Assembly (NCBI RefSeq): GCF_001613225.1
Contig: NZ_BDBY01000135.1
Location: 1 to 64,000 of the forward strand
Source of the DNA: Nocardia pseudovaccinii NBRC 100343
GTDB taxonomy: Bacteria > Actinomycetota > Actinomycetes > Mycobacteriales > Mycobacteriaceae
Reading direction: 5' to 3'
DNA: 64,000 nt
Part shown: positions 41,478 to 49,743 of the stretch, in pieces
How positions within the stretch are numbered: the stretch's first letter is position 1
Layout of the letters: each line of letters opens with the position of its first letter
Notes under the pieces: model-generated
Told to the model about the DNA's origin: nothing
Seen by the model: the letters and a program-made list of their open reading frames with translations, nothing else
Databases searched by the model: none
Program-made: the position numbers and the translations under genes

Positions 41478-42635
41478 TTGCGATCACTCGACACCACCCT
41501 CGGCCTCGGCATGGCCGCACGAGAAGCCGTCCGGGCCGGACTCGATCGCACCCTCCCCGGCCCGGCGGCGATTCCACTGCGCATCCACGAGGTGAACGAA
41601 CACTGGCTCGGCGCGGCACTCGGTTTGCGGCCGGGCACGATCACCTCGGTGCACGTGCTGGACGCGCATTCCGGTACGGCGGCGCGCGCTCGTATCACCG
41701 TGAAATCCGACAGCGGCGAGGTGCCCGAGCAGCTGTTCGTGAAATTGCCGCCGCGCAACTATTTACAGCACGTCCTGATGAACGTCTTCCACCTCGGGAC
41801 CCGCGAGGTCATCGCCTATCGCGCACTGGGCGCGAATCCCTCGGTGCGGGTGCCGAGATGCTATGTCGCGCAATGTGATCGACTCCGGCGCCGCAGCATC
41901 CTAGTGCTGGAGGATCTGTCGGGATCCGCGCAGTTCCGTACTGTCGTCGATACGGTCACGCGCGCCGAGGCTGCGGCCGTGATCGACGCCATGGCAGATC
42001 TGCACCTCACGTTCTGGGGTAGCGGCCGGTTCGCCGACGACCTGCGGCCGCTCACGGTTCGAACGACGGCGGATCTCCGGCTCGGTGATCTCATCCGCCG
42101 CCGGTTCCTTCACGAGATCACCGGGCATACCAAAGATCTGATACCCGAGCCGATGAAGCGTCAGTGCCGGATCTTCTATCAGCGCAGCGCGGATATCGAT
42201 GCCTTCTGGGCCGCGCAGCCGCAGACTCTGATCCATGGCGACCCGCACCTGGGCAACCTGTTCTTCACCGATACCGGGCCCGGCTTCCTGGACTGGCAGA
42301 TCGCCACGGCCGGGGTCGGCATCCGCGATGTCGCCTACTTCGCGAACGCCTCCGTCGAGCCGGACCTGCTCCGCACGATCGAACGAGAACTCGTCGAGCG
42401 ATACACGGCCCGGCTCGCCGCCGCCGGGATCGGAGTCGACCTCGAACGCCTGTGGACGCTGTATCGCGCGGGTATCACCGAACTCTTTCTCGCGGCCGTC
42501 TGCACCGCCGAGGCCGGGGAGCGGATGCAGCCGTTCGAGGTGTCGCGGGTCGGCGTCGTACGTGCCGTCGCCGGTGCCGCGGCACACGACAGCTTCGCGG
42601 TGCTTGCCTCGCTCGTCGACGGTGAGCGAGTCTGA
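41478..42635 (+). CDS. APH/ecdysteroid-kinase-like phosphotransferase
   Basis: About 385 aa if started at TTG 41478; the ATG at 41511 is an alternative giving 374 aa. Kinase features are VPEQLFVKLPPRNYLQ (Lys of the N-lobe), SILVLEDLSGSAQF (hinge), the catalytic loop LIHGDPHLGNLFF at about residue 250, and the metal site FLDWQIATAG. This is the aminoglycoside phosphotransferase-like or DUF1679 type, whose members in lipid-degrading actinobacteria phosphorylate small alcohols; antibiotic resistance is not implied. It ends the TetR 3 block with 4 bp spacing from the previous gene. Confidence 0.8.
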   Translation: MRSLDTTLGLGMAAREAVRAGLDRTLPGPAAIPLRIHEVNEHWLGAALGLRPGTITSVHVLDAHSGTAARARITVKSDSGEVPEQLFVKLPPRNYLQHVLMNVFHLGTREVIAYRALGANPSVRVPRCYVAQCDRLRRRSILVLEDLSGSAQFRTVVDTVTRAEAAAVIDAMADLHLTFWGSGRFADDLRPLTVRTTADLRLGDLIRRRFLHEITGHTKDLIPEPMKRQCRIFYQRSADIDAFWAAQPQTLIHGDPHLGNLFFTDTGPGFLDWQIATAGVGIRDVAYFANASVEPDLLRTIERELVERYTARLAAAGIGVDLERLWTLYRAGITELFLAAVCTAEAGERMQPFEVSRVGVVRAVAGAAAHDSFAVLASLVDGERV

Positions 42636-42645
42636 CGCGCTGGGC

Positions 42646-42765
42646 GGCCGTCCCCGGGCTCGGACGCAGGCGGCCGTCGGAAGATCGGACGCAGGCGCCC
42701 TCGGGATCGGAGTCAGGGACCCCCGGGATCGAGGTCAGGTGGCCCTTCGGGTATCGGGCTCAGGT
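42646..42765. repeat. Degenerate tandem repeat, about five units of 22-26 bp
   Basis: Five imperfect copies of a unit like CCCTCGGGATCGGAGTCAGG follow one another between the convergent phosphotransferase and SDR 4 genes; later units end in GTCAGG or CTCAGGT and earlier ones in GACGCAGGC. The last copy covers the SDR stop codon. It may have arisen by slippage and could act in transcription termination. Confidence 0.55.
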
Positions 42766-43557
42766 GAAATCCGAACCGCCGTCGACATTGACATTCGCAC
42801 CGGTCATATACGAATTTCGCCGCGAGGCCAGAAAGGCGACGACCGGACCGATCTCCTCGGGGCGGCCCGCCCGGGGCAGCTGCGCCGGATGTCCGTAATG
42901 CTCGGCGATCTCGGCCATCAGCAGATAGGGATCGTCGCTCTCGACGCCGACCGAGTGAGCCCAATCGACCAGCGCCGGGGTCACGAAGGTGCCGGGCGAG
43001 ACGACATTCACCAGAATCTCTTCCGCGGCAAGCAACAGTGACAGATTCTTGGACGCACTCGTCAGCATCGCCTTCGCGGCGGTATAGGCCGCCAGCGGAA
43101 TGCTCTGCCGCTGCGTCGAATGCGCCGAAAAGTTCACTATCCGCGCCCATTCGGCCTTGCGCAGCAACGGCAGCGCCGCACGCACGCTGCGCACCATCGA
43201 CAGCACGCCGTCCTCGACGGCCTCGAGCCACTGGTCGTCGGTGAGGATGTCGAACCGGCCTTGCACAGTCGGCCCGACTGTATTGACCAGCACATTGAGT
43301 TCGCCATGCCAGCGCTGCCCCAGTTCGGCGAACGCGGCGGCGATCTGATCGGCGTCGCGCACGTCCGCGACCAGCCCGATGGCGTCGGGGCTACCGCGGT
43401 GGGTCAGGTCCTTGACCGCGTCATCCAGGTCGGGGCGGGAACGCCCCAGCACCGCCACCCGAGCGCCGTCGTCGGCCAAGCAGCGAGCGGCGGCAAGTCC
43501 CATGCCCCGGCTACCGCCCACGACCACCGCTGCCGCGTCGGTCAATCCCAAATCCAT
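42760..43557 (-). CDS. SDR-family oxidoreductase 4
   Basis: 265 aa. The cofactor motif is VVVGGSRGMGLAAA with GGSRG in place of TGxxxGIG, and VLGRSRPDL follows strand 2, where Arg suggests NADP. VNTVG replaces NNAG. The catalytic residues are S144 (NFSAHS), Y158 and K162 (YTAAK), and the end reads MTGANVNVDGGSDF. Reduction or oxidation of a ring or side-chain hydroxyl is likely. A perfect-arm island operator lies 38 bp upstream, shared with the divergent TetR 2 gene. Confidence 0.87.
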   Translation of the reverse strand: MDLGLTDAAAVVVGGSRGMGLAAARCLADDGARVAVLGRSRPDLDDAVKDLTHRGSPDAIGLVADVRDADQIAAAFAELGQRWHGELNVLVNTVGPTVQGRFDILTDDQWLEAVEDGVLSMVRSVRAALPLLRKAEWARIVNFSAHSTQRQSIPLAAYTAAKAMLTSASKNLSLLLAAEEILVNVVSPGTFVTPALVDWAHSVGVESDDPYLLMAEIAEHYGHPAQLPRAGRPEEIGPVVAFLASRRNSYMTGANVNVDGGSDFT

Positions 43558-43594
43558 TGCGCTACCGCCTCCGTCGCGAGCTTATAGATAAGCA

Positions 43595-43613
43595 TACTGT
43601 ATCTTTATCAGTA
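43595..43613. promoter_or_regulatory. Island operator, perfect-arm copy H
   Basis: TACTG TATCTTTAT CAGTA, both arms perfect. It lies between SDR 4 (38 bp) and TetR 2 (160 bp), so it can serve SDR 4 directly and autoregulate TetR 2 from the far side. Confidence 0.8.
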
Positions 43614-43773
43614 TTCACTCCGCGATGACCATGCCGATACGCGGGGCCGCGACGCGCCGATAGAAGGCATCGCAGTAGGATTTACGGTTATAGGTACGAT
43701 GGCTGTTGCTGTCGGTTTCCCGGGACCGGGAAACGATTGCGTCGGAGCGGACTTCACGGAGGTGGGCGCACAT

Positions 43774-44601
43774 ATGGCGAAGCGGGCAGCCGCGGAGAAA
43801 CGGCCGCGGCGTGAGCGCGGATCCCTCAATCCCGGGGACATTCTCGACGGTGCGTTCGAGCTCGCGGATCAGGTGTCGCTGGACAACCTGAGCATGCCGA
43901 TGCTGGCCAAACATCTCGACGTCGGCGTGACGAGCATCTACTGGTACTTCCGCAAGAAGGACGAACTGCTCAACGCCATGACCGACCGCGCGCTGCGCCA
44001 GTACGCCACCTTCGTCACGCCTTTCGTCGTCGCGAGCGACTGGCGCGAATCGCTGCGCAACCACGCCCGCACCATGCGGGAGACGTTCAACGCCAATCCC
44101 ATTCTCTGCGATCTGATACTGATCAGGTCGGCACTGAGCCCGGAAGCCGCACAGCTGGGCGCACGGCAGACCGAGGAGGTCATCGCCAATCTGGTCGAGG
44201 CCGGACTGTCGCTCGACGACGCCGTCGCGACCTACTCCGCGGTTCAGCTGCATGTGCGCGGATCGGTTGTACTGCAACGTCTCTCCGACAAGAACGAGGA
44301 ATCGGAGTCCGGCGCGGGCGCATACTACGACAGCCTCACCATCTCGCCCGACACCACACCGCTACTGGCGGAGGCGAGTTCGAAGGGCCTGCACACCGGG
44401 GCCCCGGACGATCGGAATTTCGAGTACGGCCTCGACTGCATTCTCGAACAGGCGAGCCGGTTGCTCGAATCGGGATCGGGTGCGAAGGCGAAGAAAGCAC
44501 CCGCCAAGAAGGCACCCGCTAAAAAGGTACCTGCCAAGAAGGCAGCGCCGACGAAGTCATCGGCTACGCGCCGTCCTACCAAGGCCGCTGCGGCGAAGTA
44601 G
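43774..44601 (+). CDS. TetR-family regulator 2, paralogue of TetR 1 with Lys/Ala-rich tail
   Basis: 275 aa, ATG 43774 with GGAGG 11 bases upstream. The HTH (residues 21-65) has VGVTSIYWYFRKKDELLNAM, nearly identical to TetR 1, and the ligand domain is collinear with it (HARTMRETFNANPILCDLIL against HARTMRRTFLASPILCDLIL). After residue about 236 comes a tail of about 39 residues with repeats of AKKAPAKK and AKKVPAKK, absent from TetR 1. Such tails resemble those of HupB or histone H1-like proteins and would increase non-specific DNA affinity. It is divergent from SDR 4 and upstream of the mce operon. Confidence 0.88.
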   Translation: MAKRAAAEKRPRRERGSLNPGDILDGAFELADQVSLDNLSMPMLAKHLDVGVTSIYWYFRKKDELLNAMTDRALRQYATFVTPFVVASDWRESLRNHARTMRETFNANPILCDLILIRSALSPEAAQLGARQTEEVIANLVEAGLSLDDAVATYSAVQLHVRGSVVLQRLSDKNEESESGAGAYYDSLTISPDTTPLLAEASSKGLHTGAPDDRNFEYGLDCILEQASRLLESGSGAKAKKAPAKKAPAKKVPAKKAAPTKSSATRRPTKAAAAK

Positions 44602-44612
44602 TCACCCGCTAT

Positions 44613-44641
44613 CCGTACCCGCCGGAACCCGGCGGGTACGG
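44613..44641 (+). terminator. Hairpin terminator after TetR 2
   Basis: CCGTACCCGCCGG and CCGGCGGGTACGG form 13-bp perfect arms with a 3-nt loop, 12 bp after the TetR 2 stop. It is followed by CCGTTTCC rather than a long T tract, as is common in high-GC actinobacteria. Confidence 0.7.
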
Positions 44642-44829
44642 CCGTTTCCGACGGCGTCCCACACGGCTCGATCGAGCGTGCGGCGATATCTCCAGCTCGC
44701 CGCGATCCGTTGTCGCCCTTCATGTCCGGCGACAACGCGCTTTCGTCTGTCGTAATTACGCTCAAACAGCTGGACACAATTCATCGCAAACGCCTGGGCA
44801 AGCCCCTTGCCGTGATGTATCGTCGGTCA

Positions 44830-44848
44830 CACTGTAAGAGCAATAGTT
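44830..44848. promoter_or_regulatory. Possible weak island operator J before the mce operon
   Basis: CACTG TAAGAGCAA TAGTT keeps the 5-9-5 spacing with one mismatch in the left arm and two in the right. It lies 62 bp before the first mce-operon gene. Alone it would be weak evidence; position and the surrounding regulon make it worth listing. Confidence 0.3.
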
Positions 44849-44910
44849 AGTCATTCGACCAGCCCGGTGCCGACATCGTCCACAGCGCCGAGTGGTCCGC
44901 TGGAGGATCG

Positions 44911-45678
44911 ATGGAACTAGAACGGCTGCACGCGCCGGTTCGGGAAGTCGGTCAGTTCTTCGCCATGATCGCCGAGGTCGGACGGGGTTTGGTGCGGACG
45001 CGATTCCGGTTCGGCGAATTCATCGAGCAGAGCTGGATGCTGGCGCGGGTGTCGCTGCTGCCGACCATCCTGGTGGCGGTGCCGTTCACCGTACTGGTGA
45101 GCTTCACCCTCAATATCCTGTTGCGCGAGATCGGTGCGGCCACCATGAGCGGGGCAGGTGCGGCATTCGGCGCGGTCACCCAGGTCGGACCGATGGTGAC
45201 CGTACTGATCGTCGCCGGTGCGGGGGCGACGGCGATGTGCGCGGATCTGGGATCGCGAGTCATCCGCGAGGAAATCGCGGCCATGGAGGTGCTCGGCATC
45301 GATCCCATTCAACGGCTGGTCATTCCGCGCGTGGTCGCCTCGACGATGATCGCGGTTCTGCTCAACGGTCTGGTGTGCGCCATCGGCATCACCGGCGGAT
45401 TCGTGTTCTCGGTATTGCTGCAGGGCGTGAATCCAGGAGCGTTCGCCGCCGGTGTCACATTGCTGACCGGGTCGACCGAGCTCGCCATCTCCGCGGTCAA
45501 GGCCATGCTGTTCGGACTGATCGCCGGACTGGTGGCGTGCTATCGCGGCCTGTCGGTATCCGGTGGCCCGAAAAGCGTCGGGCAAGCGGTCAACGAAACC
45601 GTGGTCTACGCGTTCATCGCCCTCTTCGTGGTGAACACCGTGGTGACCGCGGCCGGAATCCGATTCTCGGGGAGGTGA
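44911..45678 (+). CDS. yrbEA: YrbE-family ABC permease A (MlaE-like)
   Basis: 255 aa from ATG 44911, ribosome binding site GGAGG. The MlaE/YrbE permease fold shows as GAATMSGAGAAFGAVTQVGP, then VLIVAGAGATAMCADLGSRV and EEIAAMEVLGIDPIQRLV, the conserved coupling segment that contacts the ATPase MceG. It has about five membrane helices. With YrbEB it forms the inner-membrane part of an Mce lipid importer. It starts a ten-gene operon ending with a CoA transferase. The MceG ATPase is not in the window, as usual for actinobacteria where one ATPase serves all Mce systems. Confidence 0.92.
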   Translation: MELERLHAPVREVGQFFAMIAEVGRGLVRTRFRFGEFIEQSWMLARVSLLPTILVAVPFTVLVSFTLNILLREIGAATMSGAGAAFGAVTQVGPMVTVLIVAGAGATAMCADLGSRVIREEIAAMEVLGIDPIQRLVIPRVVASTMIAVLLNGLVCAIGITGGFVFSVLLQGVNPGAFAAGVTLLTGSTELAISAVKAMLFGLIAGLVACYRGLSVSGGPKSVGQAVNETVVYAFIALFVVNTVVTAAGIRFSGR

Positions 45679-45683
45679 TTTCG

Positions 45684-46535
45684 ATGGATATCGCCGAAAC
45701 CGGCAAATTCGTCCGCACCCGGCAGCGGCTGGGCCGCTGGAACCGCGAAATCGACGCCGTCGGTGCGCGAATCATCTTCTACGGCAAGGCAATTCTGCAA
45801 ACTCCCGGCGCGGTGGCCAGACATCCCGGCGAAACCCTGCGCCTGGTGGCCGAAATCAGTATGGGCAGTGGCGCTCTCGCGATGATCGGCGGAACCGCGG
45901 CGATCGTCGGATTCATGACGCTGGCGACCGGCAGCACCATCGCCATCCAAGGATTCAGCTCTTTGGGCAATATCGGCATCGAGGCGCTGTCCGGATTCCT
46001 GTCGGCCTTCATCAATGTGCGGATCGCGGTGCCGGTGATTTCCGGGATCGCCTTGTCAGCGACGCTCGGGGCCGGGGCGACGGCACAGATCGGGGCCATG
46101 CGGATCGCCGAGGAAATCGACGCACTCGAGTCCATGGCCATCCGGCCGGTGCCCTATGTCGTCAGCACCCGGGTCGCGGCGGGCATGATCACGATCATTC
46201 CGCTGTATTCGCTGGCTTTAGCGGCGTCGTTCCTGGCGGGACGATTCACCACAGTGGTGATCTTCGGCCAGTCACCCGGGCTGTACGACCACTACTTCTC
46301 GACCTTTCTCAACCCGATCGATGTGGCGTGGTCGTTCGTGCAGGCGATCGCGATCGCGGTGCTGGTCATGCTGATCCACACCCACTACGGATTCACCGCC
46401 GCGGGCGGTCCGGCGGGCGTCGGCGCTGCGGTCGGGCGCGCGGTGCGGATGTCGCTCATCATGGTGGTCCTCGTCGTGCTCCTGGTGTCACTCGCGTTGT
46501 ACGGCGGCACCGGCAATTTCCACCTCTCCGGATAG
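45684..46535 (+). CDS. yrbEB: YrbE-family ABC permease B (MlaE-like)
   Basis: 283 aa from ATG 45684, five bases after the yrbEA stop with GGAGGTG. Permease motifs are SGFLSAFINVRIAVPVISGI, ATLGAGATAQIGAMRIAEEI and DALESMAIRPVPYVVSTRV, the same coupling segment as in YrbEA. A longer cytoplasmic N-terminus (about 45 residues) is typical of the B protein. It pairs with YrbEA to form the permease heterodimer. Confidence 0.92.
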   Translation: MDIAETGKFVRTRQRLGRWNREIDAVGARIIFYGKAILQTPGAVARHPGETLRLVAEISMGSGALAMIGGTAAIVGFMTLATGSTIAIQGFSSLGNIGIEALSGFLSAFINVRIAVPVISGIALSATLGAGATAQIGAMRIAEEIDALESMAIRPVPYVVSTRVAAGMITIIPLYSLALAASFLAGRFTTVVIFGQSPGLYDHYFSTFLNPIDVAWSFVQAIAIAVLVMLIHTHYGFTAAGGPAGVGAAVGRAVRMSLIMVVLVVLLVSLALYGGTGNFHLSG

Positions 46536-46538
46536 GGC

Positions 46539-47708
46539 GTGGATGCAATGGTGCGGCAAATAACGCGGAAACTCGCGGTGCTCGGGCTGGTGGTCGTGAC
46601 AGTAAGCGTCGGATGGCTGGTGCTGGGCAGCTACCAGCAGCGCTTCGACGACTGGGTAACGGTGACGGTGGTCGCCGATCGTGCCGGGCTGGTCATGGAT
46701 CGCGGCGCGAAGGTCACCATGACCGGCGTCGACGTCGGCGAGGTGACCGCGATCGAATACGGCTCTGATCAGGCCCGGCTGACGCTGCGCGTGCATCGCT
46801 CGGCGCTGGCGTCGATTCCGGCCGATGTCACTGCCGAGATCACCTCCAATACCGTCTTCGGTGCGAAGTTCGTCAGCCTCGACGCACCCGCCCAGGCCGC
46901 CGCCGCACGGCTGGCTCCCGGTGCGGAGATCGACATTTCGCGCGTCACCGTCGAGATCAATACCGTCTTCGAGCAACTCACCAACCTGTTGCGGGTGGTC
47001 GACCCCGCGCAGCTCGAGGCAACCCTCGGCGCGCTGGCCACGGCACTGCAGGGCCGCGGTGATCGGCTCGGCGCGGCAATCGACCACGCCGCCGGGGTGC
47101 TCGCGCAATTGAATGCCGCCGATCCGGGATTCGCCGAGCTGCTGCGCACGGCCGCACCCACCACCCAGCTCTACGCCGACATCGCACCGGATCTGCTTCG
47201 CACGCTGGACGCGCTGACCACAACAGGCCACTCGGTGGTCGACGAGCAGCGCCAACTGTCGGCGTTGCTCATCAGCACCACGGCCGTCTCGAATACCGGG
47301 TCGGATCTGCTGGCGCACAACGGTTCCGGTCTCGCGGACCTACTGCGGCTGCTGGATCCCACCACCGCACTGCTGGCCTTGTACTCACCCGAGATCCCGT
47401 GTGTGTTCAGGGGAATCACGGCGGGCAACGCGTCCAACCCGGCCGCCTACGCCGGGCAACCTGGCATCAAGATGTTCGCCGGGCTGATACCGGGCGCGAC
47501 GCCGTACCGCTATCCGGAAGACCTACCCAAGGTCAACGCGACCGGCGGCCCGAACTGTATGGGGCTGCCCTACACCGACCCAGTCGTCAATGTGCCGTAC
47601 ATGGTCACCGACACCGGCGCGAATCCGTACGATCCGTCGCGCCAGGCGATCGGGCTGCGGACCCCCGACCTCGTCAGCTACCTCTTGGGTATCGGAGGTG
47701 GCCGATGA
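46539..47708 (+). CDS. mceA: MceA, Mce-family substrate-binding protein
   Basis: 389 aa from GTG 46539 (or ATG 46548). An N-terminal membrane anchor (LAVLGLVVVTVSVGWLVLG) precedes the Mce/MlaD domain: VTVVADRAGLVMDRGAKVTM, then GVDVGEVTAIEYG and FGAKFVSLDAP. A helical region follows, with VEINTVFEQLTNLL, which forms part of the hydrophobic tunnel in Mce complexes. The C-terminal domain contains PEIPCVFRG and PNCMGLPY, with conserved Cys. The stop overlaps the MceB start (ATGA). Confidence 0.92.
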   Translation: MDAMVRQITRKLAVLGLVVVTVSVGWLVLGSYQQRFDDWVTVTVVADRAGLVMDRGAKVTMTGVDVGEVTAIEYGSDQARLTLRVHRSALASIPADVTAEITSNTVFGAKFVSLDAPAQAAAARLAPGAEIDISRVTVEINTVFEQLTNLLRVVDPAQLEATLGALATALQGRGDRLGAAIDHAAGVLAQLNAADPGFAELLRTAAPTTQLYADIAPDLLRTLDALTTTGHSVVDEQRQLSALLISTTAVSNTGSDLLAHNGSGLADLLRLLDPTTALLALYSPEIPCVFRGITAGNASNPAAYAGQPGIKMFAGLIPGATPYRYPEDLPKVNATGGPNCMGLPYTDPVVNVPYMVTDTGANPYDPSRQAIGLRTPDLVSYLLGIGGGR

Positions 47709-48721
47709 ACCGGTCGCGCGCAGTGAAATTGGGCATCTTCGTGCTCGTCATGCTCTTGGTGAACGGCGCGATGATCCTGGTGTTCACACAGGTCGAGGCC
47801 GGGGGCTCGCGGACCTATCACGCAGTGTTCACCGATGGGTCCGGAATGCGTCCCGGCGCGAAGGTCCGCATCGCGGGAGTCCCGGTCGGATCGGTCGGCG
47901 CGGTGCGCTACGGCGCGGATCACCGGGCCCATGTCGACTTCTCGATCACCACGAACGACCGGCCGACCACCTCCACCCGGGCCGCCATCCGGTACGAAGA
48001 CCTCGTCGGCAACCGCTACCTCGAATTGCAGCGCGGCCCGGACACCACGCCGCTACCGGTGGGCGCAACCATCCAACCGCCGAACACCGCACCCGCACTC
48101 GATCTGGACGCCCTGCTCGGCGGGTTCCATCCGCTGCTGCAAGCGCTGGACCCGCGACAGGTCAACGAGCTATCGATGGCATTGCTGAAGATCTTCCAGG
48201 GCCGCGCGGGAACCATCGCTGATGTACTGACCCGGGTCGGTTCGGTGACCAGCACGCTGGCCGATCGCGATCAGGTCATCGGGCGGGTGATCACCAACCT
48301 GAATACCGTCCTCACCGAAATCGCTTCGCGGGGTGACCAATTCAGTAGCACGCTCGACCATCTGCAGCAGTTGGTGTCGGGTTTGGCGCAGGACCGGGAC
48401 ATCCTCGGGCACGCGGTCGAGGGCCTCGACGGCGCCGCCGACGCGTTCACCGGACTGCTCGCCGACGTGCGCCCAGACCTATCCGCCACGGTCAGCCAGT
48501 TGAATGCCGCGCTCACCCCGACCACCAACCACATCGACACCCTCGACGAAGTGCTCAACCGGCTTCCAGATGACTACCGCAAGCTGATCCGCATGGGCAC
48601 CTACGGGTCCTTCTTCAACTTCTACCTGTGCGGCCTGTCGTTCAAACTGACCGGCGCGGACGGCCGCCCCGTGGTCATCGAGATGACCGACCAGCAGACC
48701 GGCAGGTGCGCGCGAAAATGA
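47705..48721 (+). CDS. mceB: MceB, Mce-family protein
   Basis: 338 aa from ATG 47705, overlapping the mceA stop. It has an anchor helix LGIFVLVMLLVNGAMILVF, the MlaD-like domain (FTDGSGMRPGAKVRIAGVPV, EDLVGNRYLELQRG) and a long helical tunnel segment with QVNELSMALLKIFQG and VGSVTSTLADRDQVIGRVI. It ends with FNFYLCGLSFKL typical of MceB. Four-base overlaps on both sides show strict co-translation. Confidence 0.92.
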   Translation: MNRSRAVKLGIFVLVMLLVNGAMILVFTQVEAGGSRTYHAVFTDGSGMRPGAKVRIAGVPVGSVGAVRYGADHRAHVDFSITTNDRPTTSTRAAIRYEDLVGNRYLELQRGPDTTPLPVGATIQPPNTAPALDLDALLGGFHPLLQALDPRQVNELSMALLKIFQGRAGTIADVLTRVGSVTSTLADRDQVIGRVITNLNTVLTEIASRGDQFSSTLDHLQQLVSGLAQDRDILGHAVEGLDGAADAFTGLLADVRPDLSATVSQLNAALTPTTNHIDTLDEVLNRLPDDYRKLIRMGTYGSFFNFYLCGLSFKLTGADGRPVVIEMTDQQTGRCARK

Positions 48722-49743
48722 ATCGACTCTCCCAGCGCGAAGCCGGTCGCATCGGTCTCATCGGCATAGTCCTGACCGCGGCGATATGTCTGGTCTCACT
48801 GCAATTCGACAAGATCACGCTGCTCAATGGCCAGCCGCTGCGGTACGGCGCTTTGTTCGACGATGCGAGCGGTCTGCGCGTCGGCGACGATATCTCGGCT
48901 GCGGGAGTGCGGGTCGGCACTGTCACCGATATCACCGTGGACGCTGGTCATGCGCGGGTCACCTTTACCGCCGACCCGGATATCGCACTAGGCGACGCGA
49001 CCACCGCTACCATCAAGACCACGTCACTATTGGGTCGGCGCGCCGTCGAACTGGTCCCTACCGGTGTCGGTCGGCTCCGCACCGGCGACACCATCCCACT
49101 GGACCGGACCCGCTCCGGTTACACATTGCCGACCATCCTCAACGAGGCAACCACAACCATCCGCGATATCGACCTCGACCAGTTGACCCGCGCACTCGAC
49201 AGCGCCTCCGATGTCCTATCGGCGGCGGCCCCGCAGGTGCGGCCCGCACTGGACGGGATGCGACGCCTCGCCGAATCGGTCAACCAGCGCAATGCCGCGT
49301 TGCGTGGCCTGCTCGCGGGCGCCGAACAGGTGACGTCGGCACTGGCCAAGCGCGGGCCACAGGTCAATTCCCTACTGCTCGACGGCAATTCGCTGCTCGC
49401 AGAACTCCAAGCCCGCAGTGCGGCGCTGGGCGGGCTCATCACCGGAATCGACCAACTGTCGCGGCAACTATCCGGTCTGGTGCACGACACCGATGCCGAC
49501 CTGGCACCGGCCCTGGACAAGCTCGGACAGGTGCTGGCGGTGCTGAACAACAACCGCGACAACGTGGCGAAGAGCATCCAGGGCCTCTCCATGTACATCG
49601 GCACGCTCGGCGACGCCGTGGCCAGTGGTCCCTACTTCTACGCATACCTGCAGAACCTCGTACCCGCCGACTACACACAGCCCCTGGTCAATACGGTGCT
49701 CGGCCTCCCGCCTGCGCCCCTACCGATCCCACAGGTCCGATGA
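48718..49743 (+). CDS. mceC: MceC, Mce-family protein
   Basis: 341 aa from ATG 48718. The anchor is IGLIGIVLTAAICLVSLQF, the Mce domain has FDDASGLRVGDDISAAGVRV and KTTSLLGRRAVELVP, and the helical part reads LAESVNQRNAALRGLLAGAE. The C-terminus ends with PAPLPIPQVR and lacks the long Pro-rich tail of some MceC proteins. Overlaps its neighbours by 4 bp. Confidence 0.92.
   Translation: MNRLSQREAGRIGLIGIVLTAAICLVSLQFDKITLLNGQPLRYGALFDDASGLRVGDDISAAGVRVGTVTDITVDAGHARVTFTADPDIALGDATTATIKTTSLLGRRAVELVPTGVGRLRTGDTIPLDRTRSGYTLPTILNEATTTIRDIDLDQLTRALDSASDVLSAAAPQVRPALDGMRRLAESVNQRNAALRGLLAGAEQVTSALAKRGPQVNSLLLDGNSLLAELQARSAALGGLITGIDQLSRQLSGLVHDTDADLAPALDKLGQVLAVLNNNRDNVAKSIQGLSMYIGTLGDAVASGPYFYAYLQNLVPADYTQPLVNTVLGLPPAPLPIPQVR

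Larger units (their letters stand above)
44602..44910. other. Leader region of the mce operon
   Basis: This 309-bp gap holds the TetR 2 terminator at 44613-44641 and, at its right end, the promoter region of the mce operon with a poor match to the island operator at 44830. I see no gene in it. Confidence 0.5.

Noticed and set aside
42646-42765. CRISPR array
   Set aside because: The units are contiguous and degenerate, without unique spacers of constant length, and no cas genes are present.
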